Source: Minisyncoccota bacterium
GTDB taxonomy: Bacteria > Patescibacteriota > Microgenomatia > UBA1400 > PJMF01
NCBI GenBank assembly: GCA_009885085.1
Contig: VFLK01000015.1
Location: 1 to 45,469, forward strand
Length of the DNA: 45,469 nucleotides
Direction: 5' to 3'
Made by a program: the position numbers and the translations under genes. Shown here in pieces: positions 8,967 through 16,438 of this stretch (the first letter of the stretch is position 1; every line of letters starts with the position of its first letter). The notes under the pieces are model-generated. The model was not told the DNA's origin and did not search any database. It saw nothing but the letters and a program-made list of their open reading frames with translations.

Positions 8967-9413
8967 ATGAAAAAACAATATGTTGATTTAGATAATGCTC
9001 GAGAAGATAGTCAAAAAAATGTGATGCAAGATATTATTAAGGCAGGCCACTGTCCATTTTGTTTAGAAAATTTTAAACTTTATCATGGCCAGCCTACTAT
9101 TAAAGAAGGAAAATATTGGTTTCTAACAGAAAATAAATGGCCATACAAAAATACTAAAGTACATTTGTTGGCAATTTATAAATTTCACGCCACAAATTTG
9201 GCAGAGCTTGATTCTGATTCTGGAAAAGAGCTTATTGATCTTATGAAGTGGGCTGAAAAAGAATACAAAGTACCTGGTGGTGGTTGGTCAATGAGATTTG
9301 GAGATACAAATTATTCTGCTGGAACTGTCAACCACATTCATGTTCAGTTTATTCAACCAGATTTGGATTCTCCTGATTACAAACCAGTCAGAATTAAGTT
9401 AGGTAAGGGTTAA
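8967..9413 (+). CDS. HIT-family (histidine triad) nucleotide-binding protein
   Basis: This 148-aa protein has a zinc-ligand-like start (HCPFCLENF near residue 28), a central HLLAIYKFHATNLAEL segment typical of HIT hydrolases, and the histidine triad as VNHIHVQFIQP near residue 122. HIT proteins hydrolyse or transfer nucleoside phosphoramidates or dinucleoside polyphosphates; the substrate here is unknown. A G-rich stretch (GGGGGA) lies about 11 nt before the ATG. The 3' end converges on the deaminase gene after a 9-bp gap, with no clear terminator. The context is nucleotide metabolism. Confidence 0.75.
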   Translation: MKKQYVDLDNAREDSQKNVMQDIIKAGHCPFCLENFKLYHGQPTIKEGKYWFLTENKWPYKNTKVHLLAIYKFHATNLAELDSDSGKELIDLMKWAEKEYKVPGGGWSMRFGDTNYSAGTVNHIHVQFIQPDLDSPDYKPVRIKLGKG

Positions 9414-9422
9414 GTTTTAATT

Positions 9423-10379
9423 CTAATTTTTAATTCTAACTATCTCAACTCCAAATTCTCTCAAAATTTTGTCGCCATCAAGCATTGCGTATCCATCAGT
9501 AAAGTAGAGCTTTGAAATTCCACTACAAGCAACCAATTTGGCGCAAGCTGGGCATGGAAAAGTTGTGACATATATTTCAGTGCCTAGAAGAGAAATTCCA
9601 TCTTTTGCCGCCTTTGAAATTAGGGCAGCTTCTGCATGAATAGCAGTAGAAAGATCTATATTCTCACCTTTATGAAAACTATTTCTAGGATCGCTATCGA
9701 TGTATGGTGAGTATGGTGTTGGCAGTTGAGTATTGTGAGCAATTGCGATTATTTCTCCCACTGTGGATGTTTCTTCAGCGGTTATGTTCTTTATTTCTCC
9801 CACTGTGGATGTTTCTTCAGAGGCCGTGTTTTTTCTAATAACTACTGCGCCAACTTGGCGCCACCAGTCAGAACTAAGTTCCTTTTGAGTATCCGCGATG
9901 CTCATAATTTTTTTCGAAAATTCGTCTTCTGAAATTTCGACTGAGGATTCAATCTGTTGCTTTTGAGCGCTGTTATTTCGATTCCATCTTAAAAAGGTTG
10001 ATTCAAACTCTACTGGCTGGTCCGCAAGATATTTTTTTTGTAGCCAGATAAAGATATCCTCATTTGGAAGGATATATTTTATTTCTCTTTGAGTTTGCTG
10101 AGAGCTAATTTCAAGAAATTTCTCAACCGAAATGAGATTAATTTTTCTGTTGGGGAAAAGTGCTCCTAGGGCAACTTTTGCTTCAATTGGAGATAGAGAA
10201 CGAATTTCTTTTCTTAAATAGTCAAACTCTTCATCAATTAAAGAGATCAATGATTCATCTAAAATAAAAACTTCAGATTCTGGATATTTTTCTAATAATT
10301 TTATATATCCTGAATGAATTACCGGAAGATATATGATTAATTTCGAAGACACAACATTTTGATCTTGGTTTTGAATCAT
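9423..10379 (-). CDS. dCMP deaminase-like protein with extra N-terminal domain
   Basis: The C-terminal ~150 residues of this 318-aa protein are a zinc-dependent cytidine/deoxycytidylate deaminase domain. Visible parts are VGAVVIRK, TAIHAEAALISKAAKDG near residue 246 (catalytic HAE) and TTFPCPACAKLVACSGI (PCxxC zinc ligands). It probably turns dCMP into dUMP for thyA. The N-terminal ~150 residues are unfamiliar and not part of a standard dCMP deaminase. Between the first beta strands is an insert carrying a 14-residue duplication (AEETSTVGEI twice), which is a near-perfect 42-bp tandem duplication in the DNA. It follows the nucleotidyltransferase gene by 12 nt on the same strand. Confidence 0.8.
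   Translation of the reverse strand: MIQNQDQNVVSSKLIIYLPVIHSGYIKLLEKYPESEVFILDESLISLIDEEFDYLRKEIRSLSPIEAKVALGALFPNRKINLISVEKFLEISSQQTQREIKYILPNEDIFIWLQKKYLADQPVEFESTFLRWNRNNSAQKQQIESSVEISEDEFSKKIMSIADTQKELSSDWWRQVGAVVIRKNTASEETSTVGEIKNITAEETSTVGEIIAIAHNTQLPTPYSPYIDSDPRNSFHKGENIDLSTAIHAEAALISKAAKDGISLLGTEIYVTTFPCPACAKLVACSGISKLYFTDGYAMLDGDKILREFGVEIVRIKN
9749..9820. repeat. Tandem duplication inside the deaminase gene
   Basis: Two identical 30-bp copies (starting TTATTTCTCCCACTGTGG) lie at 9749-9778 and 9791-9820, offset by 42 bp, exactly 14 codons. The frame is kept, which suggests a recent slippage or duplication event in a loop of the protein. Confidence 0.9.
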
Positions 10380-10391
10380 TTTATTTATCTC

Positions 10392-10961
10392 TTAATCTTT
10401 CAATTCTTCAAGCATTTGCTCCATAGTGGAAATAAGTCGATTTGAAATTGTCTTGGTAATTTTTTTTTCTGCGCCAATCTGGACTAACCTAATTTTTGCA
10501 CTTGTCGAAGTTGTGGCACGTCTGCCTAGAATTTTTATTTCCCCACAGAATTCTTTAATTTTCTCAAGACGTTCCTTGGAATATGTTTCTTCAATTGCAA
10601 TCAAGACATCTGGTTTTATTAGTTTTATTAGTTGCCATTTTGGTTGGCCAAGATTCTTTAAAACAACGTGATCAACGTCTTCAATATATGTGAGCATTTC
10701 CACCCGTTCATCTTCTGGGACTACTGGACGATCTGGACCTTTTCGACTTCTAATTTTTTCGTCACTATCAACTCCTACAAAAAGAACATCTCCAAATTTT
10801 CTGGCGTCGCATAAATATCGACAATGTCCGATGTGTAGCATGTCAAAGGAACCAGATGTAAGTACAATTTTTTTACCTTCTTTGCGGTATTTATCGATCA
10901 AAGGTGTAACTTTTTTATAGTCTGTAATTATTTTGTGGTCATTTTTCATATCATCTAGCAT
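10392..10961 (-). CDS. Cytidylyltransferase-fold nucleotidyltransferase (RfaE/TagD-like)
   Basis: This 189-aa protein has the HIGH-type nucleotidyltransferase signature LTSGSFDMLHIGHCRYLCDAR near residue 36, a DSDEKIRSRKG segment, and the C-terminal TSTSAKIRLVQ that corresponds to the ISST/TSTT motif. Members transfer CMP or AMP to sugar or polyol phosphates (HldE C-terminal domain, GlcP/glycerol-3-P cytidylyltransferase, FMN adenylyltransferase-like). The acceptor cannot be told from sequence. A TATAGT -10 box at 10965-10970 is so close that translation more likely starts at the second ATG (10949, MKNDHK). Confidence 0.78.
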   Translation of the reverse strand: MLDDMKNDHKIITDYKKVTPLIDKYRKEGKKIVLTSGSFDMLHIGHCRYLCDARKFGDVLFVGVDSDEKIRSRKGPDRPVVPEDERVEMLTYIEDVDHVVLKNLGQPKWQLIKLIKPDVLIAIEETYSKERLEKIKEFCGEIKILGRRATTSTSAKIRLVQIGAEKKITKTISNRLISTMEQMLEELKD

Positions 10962-11003
10962 CCTACTATATGTTTATCTGTTGTGCTACCATATGTGAAA
11001 GAT

Positions 11004-11513
11004 ATGAAAGTTTCAATAATAGTTTCAATCACTGCTGACGGATTTATTGCTCAAAATAAGGAGCAGTCATCATTGCAGTGGACAAGTAAAGAAGACACTA
11101 AGTTTTTTGTAGAATATACGAAAAAAGTTGGGGTGCTGATCATGGGTTCCACTACTTTTGAAACAATAAATAGACCTCTTCCAAACAGAAAAATTATTGT
11201 TTTAACACGATCTAAAAAATATGATCAATTTAGTCCAGATCAGGTTGTCGCAGAGGGTAGGGAGATTAAAGAAATTATTAAAGAGTTAGAAGCATCAGGC
11301 CAGCAAGAAGTTGCAATTACTGGTGGAGCAAGTATCTACACTCAATTTATGAAAGAAAAGCTTGTTGATGAGTTATATCTTACAATTGAGCCGATCGTGT
11401 TTGGTTCGGGTATTAAACTCTTTAATGAAGCTCTAGATCAAAAATTAGAGCTAGTAGAAATGATTGATTTGTCAGGTCAAACAAAAGTATTGCACTATAA
11501 AATTATTCAATAA
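11004..11513 (+). CDS. Dihydrofolate reductase-family protein
   Basis: This DHFR/RibD-type reductase has VSIIVSITADGFIAQN at the start, a nucleotide-binding VLIMGSTTFETI (family MGRxTxxxI), KIIVLTRSKKY, and AITGGASIYTQFMKE (family GGxxIY...). It probably reduces dihydrofolate produced by thyA, but RibD-like pyrimidine reductases share these motifs. The track start is a GTG at 10983. I chose the internal ATG at 11004 because GTGAAAG sits at ribosome-binding distance and MKVSIIVSI is the normal N-terminus. It is divergent from the nucleotidyltransferase gene and 24 nt before dut. Confidence 0.78.
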   Translation: MKVSIIVSITADGFIAQNKEQSSLQWTSKEDTKFFVEYTKKVGVLIMGSTTFETINRPLPNRKIIVLTRSKKYDQFSPDQVVAEGREIKEIIKELEASGQQEVAITGGASIYTQFMKEKLVDELYLTIEPIVFGSGIKLFNEALDQKLELVEMIDLSGQTKVLHYKIIQ

Positions 11514-11537
11514 TTTTTCACGGAGAGACCCGTAAAT

Positions 11538-12002
11538 ATGACGAATGACGAAGCTAAATCTTCTAAAAAAATAATCCTGAGAATGAAGTTATTTGATAAA
11601 AATCTGCCTGTTCCAGAGTATAAATCTGAAGGGGCTGCTGCTGTAGATCTATATGCCAGGGTTGAAACTAGAATACCTGCCAAAAGTATTGGATACATAC
11701 CGCTAAATATAGCTTTGCAACTTCCGGAAAACCACTGGGCTTTTATATCTGCGAGAAGTTCGCTTCATAAGCGCGGCCTAATGATTGCCAATGGCGTCGG
11801 TGTTGGAGATTACGACTATCGAGGTCCAAATGACGAATACCTGGCAGCAGTTTACAATTTTACAGATACAGAAGTGATGATCGAGAAAGCCGAGCGAGTT
11901 GCCCAGTTGATAGTTATGTCTCGCGAGCCAGTTGAGATAGAACTCGCTGCTGATTTTGATGCTCCCGACCGTGGTGGTTTTGGCAGTACTGGCAAAATAT
12001 GA
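11538..12002 (+). CDS. dut: dUTP diphosphatase
   Basis: This 154-aa trimeric-type dUTPase hydrolyses dUTP to dUMP and keeps uracil out of DNA. The five motifs are recognisable: motif 1 AAAVDLYARV, motif 2 ISARSSLHKRG, motif 3 GVGVGDYDYRGPNDEY, motif 4 ERVAQLIVM and motif 5 RGGFGSTGKI. Motif 3 departs from the family G.ID.DYRG by Gly for the usual Ile-Asp step (GVGVGDYDYRG) but keeps the catalytic DYR. The start has GGAGA 11 nt upstream. An internal ATG (MKLFDKNLP, residue 16) gives the classic N-terminus and is an alternative. Confidence 0.93.
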   Translation: MTNDEAKSSKKIILRMKLFDKNLPVPEYKSEGAAAVDLYARVETRIPAKSIGYIPLNIALQLPENHWAFISARSSLHKRGLMIANGVGVGDYDYRGPNDEYLAAVYNFTDTEVMIEKAERVAQLIVMSREPVEIELAADFDAPDRGGFGSTGKI

Positions 12003-12188
12003 TTAATCAAGAACTAAGACGTGAAAATTTAGTCCCACTTGCCTTTTCCTAATAATTTGTAAATTTACTCAAAAGCATAATATTTGCTAATATGTCGGTC
12101 TCAAGCACATCATATAGATTTTTGCCTATTGCATACACACGATATATTGTGGTTTAGTTAATTTTTATACACAAAATAAAAAGGTAAA

Positions 12189-13199
12189 ATGGGCGCACGA
12201 ACTGGTGAAATAGAAACATATAAAAATATTTTTGAAAAAGAGTTGAATCGTGAGAGCACAGATGATGAGCTTGCGTTTTGGGGTTTTCAACCTCCAGATG
12301 AAGTTATTCTAGCTACTGGCAGTATACGAAAAGCCTTGATGTTGATATCACAAATTGAGGATTTTTCTTTTAAGTTTATAGAAAATGGAAATGAAATTGA
12401 AATCACCGAAATAGAAGAGCTTCAAAGGTATTTCTATGAAAATATTCAAAATGGAAATGGTTCTTTACAACAAAAAACTTTTTTAGGTTATTTATTTGGT
12501 GTAGAACTTTATGCGGAGCCTGGACCCGGTGAGACATCATCAAATGATGATCCATATCAGGAAGCAATAAATAAAGCTCAAAGTTTGTACAATGGCTGGA
12601 AAGATCATGATGATTGGGCTGATCATGAAGGATATAAGGGAAAAAATATCTTGATTGTTAGTACGGACACAGTAGACAAACCAGATGCAACTGATGTTCC
12701 TTTGGGAAAGCCTGGAAATGAGTTTGATTTTCCAAAACAAGAAGATCCTCAATTTAATCATGGAATTCTTTTCGATCAAAATGGATATGATAAGGCTAAA
12801 AATGAATGGTTGGAAGCATATAAAGAACGCTTTTATGTAGTTAGTGAAGCAATCAAACACACTAATGCTGTTGCAATTTTGAATGCTTTAACAGGTGATT
12901 TTATTGATACAGGTTTTAATATTATTGAGCTTAATATAAAGATTGATCATGAAAAATTAAAAGGACTTGATCCAAAAAGTGACGAAGCTGGTGGAGGAAT
13001 AACTCAAAGATTAATTAAATGGGAAGATATGGCCGAAGTCATGAGCTATTTTGGCGAGTTAACTAAAAGCCTACTTCCTGAGGAAGTTGAGAAAATTAAG
13101 TTAGCACTCTATTGTCAAATAACAGGCTCTCCTTATGCTATTATTGAGTTGATAAGATTAGCTCAACAAAAAATAATTAATGAAAATCTTGAGCAATAA
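12189..13199 (+). CDS. Divergent Maf-like nucleotide pyrophosphatase
   Basis: This 336-aa protein is not obvious at first sight, but three Maf landmarks appear in the right order. These are VILATGSIRKALML near residue 40 (Maf LASGSPRRxELL), NILIVSTDTVDKP...VPLGKP near 153 (Maf ADTxV...GKP), and YCQITGSPYAIIELIRL near 312 (Maf INGSYxxVxGLPL). Maf proteins hydrolyse non-canonical or excess NTPs to NMPs. The protein is about 140 residues longer than ordinary Maf because of acidic insertions before and after the DTV motif. It sits 9 nt upstream of tmk, near dut. The 186-nt gap before it shows no clear terminator. Function is inferred from motif order only. Confidence 0.6.
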   Translation: MGARTGEIETYKNIFEKELNRESTDDELAFWGFQPPDEVILATGSIRKALMLISQIEDFSFKFIENGNEIEITEIEELQRYFYENIQNGNGSLQQKTFLGYLFGVELYAEPGPGETSSNDDPYQEAINKAQSLYNGWKDHDDWADHEGYKGKNILIVSTDTVDKPDATDVPLGKPGNEFDFPKQEDPQFNHGILFDQNGYDKAKNEWLEAYKERFYVVSEAIKHTNAVAILNALTGDFIDTGFNIIELNIKIDHEKLKGLDPKSDEAGGGITQRLIKWEDMAEVMSYFGELTKSLLPEEVEKIKLALYCQITGSPYAIIELIRLAQQKIINENLEQ

Positions 13200-13208
13200 A
13201 AGGCATTC

Positions 13209-13850
13209 ATGAAATCAAAAAAAGGCTACTTAATTACTCTTGAAGGTGGAGAAGGTGGAGGAAAAACCACTCAGGCAGTTAGCTTGTGTGAGAGACTAAA
13301 AAAAGCGGGCAAAGAAGTTGCAATTTTCAGAGAGCCCGGTGGCACAGTAATCAGCGAGCAAATTCGCGAAGTTGTCTTGTCGGCCAAAAACAAAAAAATT
13401 GCATTTACTACAGAGGTTTTGCTTTTTCAAGCCGCCAGAGCCCAAATCTATGAAGAGTTAGTTTTGCCTTCAATGCAGGCTGGCATGGTTGTTGTCATGG
13501 ATAGATCCAGAGATAGTTCAGTTGTTTATCAAGGTATGGTTCGAGGTTTTGGCAAAAAAATGATTGAGCAATTAAATAATATTTCAACCAGACGAACGTT
13601 TCCGGACCTAACTTTGCTTTTAGATGTTCCTGTCGATAAAGGGCTTAAAAGAAGAGAGAATTCTGGAACCATGAATAGACTTGATATGGAAGCAAAAAAC
13701 TTTCATGACAAGGTTAGAAAAGCATATTTACAATTAGCTGAAGAAGACAAGTCTGGAAGATGGCAGGTTATTAATGCCTCTAAATCAATTGATCAAGTTG
13801 AAGAGCAAATGTGGAAAGTTGTTTCTGATAAACTAGGAATAAAACAATAA
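13209..13850 (+). CDS. tmk: Thymidylate kinase
   Basis: This 213-aa dTMP kinase phosphorylates dTMP to dTDP. The P-loop is LEGGEGGGKTTQ near residue 13, the dTMP-binding motif is FREPGGTVIS, and the DR(Y) motif appears as MDRSRDSSVVYQGM. The lid region contains RRENSGTMNRLD. The protein completes the dTTP route with thyA, dut and the deaminase. Its TAA stop lies inside the left arm of a long inverted repeat. Confidence 0.95.
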   Translation: MKSKKGYLITLEGGEGGGKTTQAVSLCERLKKAGKEVAIFREPGGTVISEQIREVVLSAKNKKIAFTTEVLLFQAARAQIYEELVLPSMQAGMVVVMDRSRDSSVVYQGMVRGFGKKMIEQLNNISTRRTFPDLTLLLDVPVDKGLKRRENSGTMNRLDMEAKNFHDKVRKAYLQLAEEDKSGRWQVINASKSIDQVEEQMWKVVSDKLGIKQ

Positions 13851-13913
13851 ATATTTGAAACGTGAGTTGGCTAGGCAAGCTTAGATACTCACTTATTCAA
13901 ACATTTATTGTTT
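13842..13913. repeat. Long-armed inverted repeat after tmk
   Basis: The arms are AAACAATAAAT / ATTTATTGTTT (11 bp), then TTTGAA / TTCAAA, then GTGAGT / ACTCAC, with short internal mismatches and a 19-nt apical loop. The left arm includes the tmk stop codon. Its left-arm sequence AATAAATaTTTgaAACGTGAGT matches the left arm after prfA in 19 of 22 positions. There is no strong T-tract, so it is an atypical terminator at best. Confidence 0.8.
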
Positions 13914-13955
13914 CATCATGTTTAACAAAAATAAATTTTAAAGATTAAGAAATAT

Positions 13956-14564
13956 ATGAAGTTACCAAGAGCAGTCCAAAATTTAATCGAAAAGTTTGAG
14001 AAACTTCCGGGTGTGGGCCCAAAATCTGCCCAACGCCTTGTTTTCTATTTGCTTCACAATCCAGATCATGAAATTGAGGATTTTTCAAAGAAACTACTTG
14101 AGCTAAAGAAAAATACTGTACTGTGTGATGTTTGCCACAATGTTAGCGAATCAAATCCTTGTGAAGTTTGCAGTGATTCCACAAGAGAAAATAATGTTCT
14201 TTGTATTGTAGAGCATCCTTTAGACGTTCTAGCACTTGAACGCTCAAATTCATTTAAGGGTAGATACCACGTTTTGCACGGAAGTATTGCACCGCTAAAT
14301 AATATTGGTCCCGATCAATTATTTTTGCATGATGTAGCAAAAAGACTTGAAAAGATTGATGAGCTAATTATCGCTACAAATCCAACTATGGAAGGTGAAG
14401 CCACCGCTTTGTATATTACTGAATATCTTAATCAAAACTCTCAAGTTGATTCAACAAAAATTATAATTACTAGAATCGGCCATGGTTTGCCAATTGGAGC
14501 GGATATTGAATATGCAGATAGCGTAACTTTGGCAAGAGCTCTCGAGGGCAGGAGAAAAATTTAG
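13956..14564 (+). CDS. recR: Recombination protein RecR
   Basis: RecR works with RecO (and RecF) to load RecA at gaps. The 202-aa protein has the HhH segment KLPGVGPKSAQRLVFYLL near residue 17, the four-cysteine zinc finger CDVCHNVSESNPCEVC near 58, and a Toprim domain (LCIVEHPLDVLALERS; TNPTMEGEATALYI). Length matches the family (about 200 aa). Only a weak ribosome-binding site precedes the ATG. It is followed by a short promoter-like stretch and a terminator. Confidence 0.95.
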   Translation: MKLPRAVQNLIEKFEKLPGVGPKSAQRLVFYLLHNPDHEIEDFSKKLLELKKNTVLCDVCHNVSESNPCEVCSDSTRENNVLCIVEHPLDVLALERSNSFKGRYHVLHGSIAPLNNIGPDQLFLHDVAKRLEKIDELIIATNPTMEGEATALYITEYLNQNSQVDSTKIIITRIGHGLPIGADIEYADSVTLARALEGRRKI

Positions 14565-14634
14565 TTACTTTTTTTATAAATAGAAAGTGTTTTCTGCTTA
14601 ATAAAAATCAAAAATGATGCTAATATACGCATAG

Positions 14635-14682
14635 ATGGTTAAATTAAATATTGAAACTAAACCACTCAAATTCTTAAATTAA
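14635..14682 (+). other. Candidate 15-codon leader ORF overlapping a terminator
   Basis: An extended -10 (TGcTAATAT, hexamer 14621-14626) is followed 8 nt later by ATG and a 15-codon ORF (MVKLNIETKPLKFLN). The TAA stop falls in the loop of the terminator hairpin at 14661-14701. A ribosome reaching the stop would cover the 5' arm. The peptide has no run of one amino acid. It may be chance; the hpf gene lies downstream. Confidence 0.25.
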
Positions 14683-14701
14683 GAATTGGGTGGTTTTTTT
14701 T
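14661..14701 (+). terminator. Intrinsic terminator between recR and hpf
   Basis: ACCACTCAAATTCTT pairs with AAGAATTGGGTGGT (one bulge, one G-U) across a 5-nt loop and is followed by a run of nine T. It is the strongest terminator in this half of the window. Confidence 0.92.
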
Positions 14702-14758
14702 GTATTAGCAAAGGGAGGTGCCAAAAATCAGCAAAATCTCAGGAATAATTGGGAATAT

Positions 14759-14788
14759 TGAGTTACACAAATATCTAAAAGTATAAAT
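14759..14788 (+). promoter_or_regulatory. Promoter of hpf
   Basis: TTGAGT and TATAAA are separated by 18 nt. The start codon lies about 29 nt after the -10, with GAAGGA as ribosome-binding site. An isolated AGGGAGGTG upstream (about 14712) is not followed by a convincing start codon. Confidence 0.5.
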
Positions 14789-14817
14789 AGAAGCCTGAAA
14801 AAGGCAGAAGGATTTAT

Positions 14818-15156
14818 ATGACAGTAATAGTTGAGTCAAAAAAGATGAAGGTAACAAGTGCAATTAGGTTATTTGCTGAAAAACAAGCACTTAAAATTAG
14901 TAAATTAGGTAAAAAAGTTCTAGAAATCAAAATCCATTTGGAAAAAATTCGTAAGAAAAAAATGGATGAAAACGCAAATATTGTCACATATTTTGTATCT
15001 ACTCCTGGGAAAAATATTGTTGTAAAGAGCAAATCAGCTGATATGTATAAGGCAATTATTGAAGCTACATCGAGCGCAGTGAGGAAACTTAGAAAAATGA
15101 GTGAGAAAAGAAAAACAATCAAAAGATCTGCAAAGAGTCTTCCTTTGGCTGGCTAA
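14818..15156 (+). CDS. hpf: Ribosome hibernation-promoting factor (HPF/RaiA family)
   Basis: This 112-aa S30AE-domain protein would bind the 30S decoding site and silence ribosomes under stress. It has the family pattern of a beta-alpha-beta-beta-beta-alpha fold: MTVIVESKKMKVTSAIRLFAEKQALKISKL, the central strand region, and SKSADMYKAIIEATSSAVRKLRKMSEKRK at the second helix (family DMYAAIDxAxDKLERQLRKxKxK). It is the short form without the C-terminal dimerisation domain. The ribosome-binding site GAAGGA lies 6 nt upstream. Confidence 0.88.
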   Translation: MTVIVESKKMKVTSAIRLFAEKQALKISKLGKKVLEIKIHLEKIRKKKMDENANIVTYFVSTPGKNIVVKSKSADMYKAIIEATSSAVRKLRKMSEKRKTIKRSAKSLPLAG

Positions 15157-15235
15157 ATAAATAATTTAAAGTATTAGAATATTTATTGTCAAATTAACCC
15201 TTGATTAAGGTGCATACTATCTTGTATCGTGTAAA

Positions 15236-15400
15236 TAGACTTTTTGCGAAGTAACATTCATAGCACTTTAACATCTATTTGGCAATTTTGAGTGTTATTT
15301 ACATACTCAAGTAGACAAAGCTACTATCGCATGCAAATGCCTTCAAAATTACTCAAATATATGTCAAAATTGCTGCAAAGCTTACTTCGCAAAAAGTCTA
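15236..15400. repeat. 165-bp palindromic element with perfect 19-bp terminal inverted repeats
   Basis: TAGACTTTTTGCGAAGTAA at 15236-15254 is the exact reverse complement of 15382-15400. Inside, GCAATTTTGA (15282-15291) and TCAAAATTGC (15364-15373) also pair perfectly, so the whole element can fold into one long hairpin. TA occurs at both outer ends. It lies 25 bp before the next start codon. It could be a MITE-like insertion or a structured regulatory region. Confidence 0.9.
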
Positions 15401-15425
15401 ATGTGTAACTTACAATGGAGTGTAT

Positions 15426-15803
15426 ATGGCAGATGATAATAAAAATCCCCTAGATGTTTTAGAAGAATTGTTGAATCAGTCTAGTGCCGGAGCGGGTGCT
15501 GCCAAATCTGGAAATGCTGCTTTATCTGCCGAGCTTGCTGCAAAAGCTAAAGAAGCCGAGGAAAAGAAGTTGGCAGATGAATTAGAAGCAAAACGTCAAG
15601 AATTAGAACAAAAACAGCAAGATCAGATTGAGGCTGATAAACTAAAGTTAGCAGAGCAGATAGCTGCGATGGCTGGAATTAAAGATTCTGATCAATATAA
15701 AGCTAGAGTGCAACAAGACACTGATAAGAAAGTTGCAGATGAAAGCAAGACTAGTGCGGGCGATGGCTACGAAATTGATCAGCTCGAGCACAAAAAGGTT
15801 TAA
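15426..15803 (+). CDS. Hypothetical helical protein (125 aa)
   Basis: I do not recognise this protein. It starts MADDNKNPLDVLEELLNQ and continues with Ala/Gly-rich and then strongly charged Glu/Lys/Gln-rich sequence (about residues 40-80), likely a coiled coil. No membrane segment or signal peptide is visible. The ORF track begins at a GTG at 15420. ATG at 15426 is better placed after AATGGAG. The stop is 2 nt before the next start, so the two probably function together. They precede cysS in one tight run. Confidence 0.7.
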   Translation: MADDNKNPLDVLEELLNQSSAGAGAAKSGNAALSAELAAKAKEAEEKKLADELEAKRQELEQKQQDQIEADKLKLAEQIAAMAGIKDSDQYKARVQQDTDKKVADESKTSAGDGYEIDQLEHKKV

Positions 15804-15805
15804 TA

Positions 15806-16435
15806 ATGTTTAGTTCGGCTTCAAATCATGGTTCAAATATGGGCTCAGGTGGAATGGGTGGAGGAATGGGTGGTGGAGATAGCTTTGGTGAGGCAGCTGA
15901 TGAGAGAAGCATGATTCAACAAGCTATGTCTAACAGTTCCAAAAGTTCTGGAAGTAGTTCTACAGGTGCTGGCGGCGGAGGAAACCCAACTCAAAATCAA
16001 GCTATGGCTCAGCCACCAGCTGAACCAAGAGAAGTGGCCGAAATTCCTGAGGAGGCCAAACGAGGAGTTGAGGACGTCTGGCTTGAGGTAAAGAAGTTTT
16101 TTTCTTTAAATGCGTGGTTGGGTATTGATCCTGAAAAGATGAATCCTGAGGAAAAAGCTCAGGCAGAACAGTTCCATGCAAGATATCAGAAACTTGATCA
16201 AGAGCAACAAGCTGTAGCTAAACAAATGTACCAAGAAAAAATGCAAAAAAAGCGTGCTCAAGCTGCTGAAGATCAACGTAGAAAAGAAATTGAGGCAGAA
16301 CAAGAAGATCAAAGTATAGCAATGCCATCAGGTCCGAAAAAAGGTGCTGGCCAAGAAGGAAAAACTAAAAAACAGCAAGTGATGAGCAAAATTAAAAAAG
16401 ACAGAACGACGCTTTCAACAAATCTTGGAGAATAG
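15806..16435 (+). CDS. Hypothetical Gly-rich/coiled-coil protein (209 aa)
   Basis: Unrecognised. The first ~70 residues are low-complexity Gly/Ser/Met (GSGGMGGGMGGGDS). A conserved-looking segment follows, VEDVWLEVKKFFSLNAWLGIDPEKMNPEEKAQAE (residues 90-125), then a charged coiled coil and a Lys-rich tail. It may belong to one of the unknown-function families restricted to candidate-phylum bacteria; I cannot name it with certainty. It is coupled to the preceding ORF and lies 3 nt before cysS. Confidence 0.7.
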   Translation: MFSSASNHGSNMGSGGMGGGMGGGDSFGEAADERSMIQQAMSNSSKSSGSSSTGAGGGGNPTQNQAMAQPPAEPREVAEIPEEAKRGVEDVWLEVKKFFSLNAWLGIDPEKMNPEEKAQAEQFHARYQKLDQEQQAVAKQMYQEKMQKKRAQAAEDQRRKEIEAEQEDQSIAMPSGPKKGAGQEGKTKKQQVMSKIKKDRTTLSTNLGE

Positions 16436-16438
16436 AAT

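Noticed and set aside
14717-14785. Short ORF from GTG after AGGGAGGTG upstream of hpf
   Set aside because: The ribosome-binding site would overlap the start codon, and the 22-codon product has no support.
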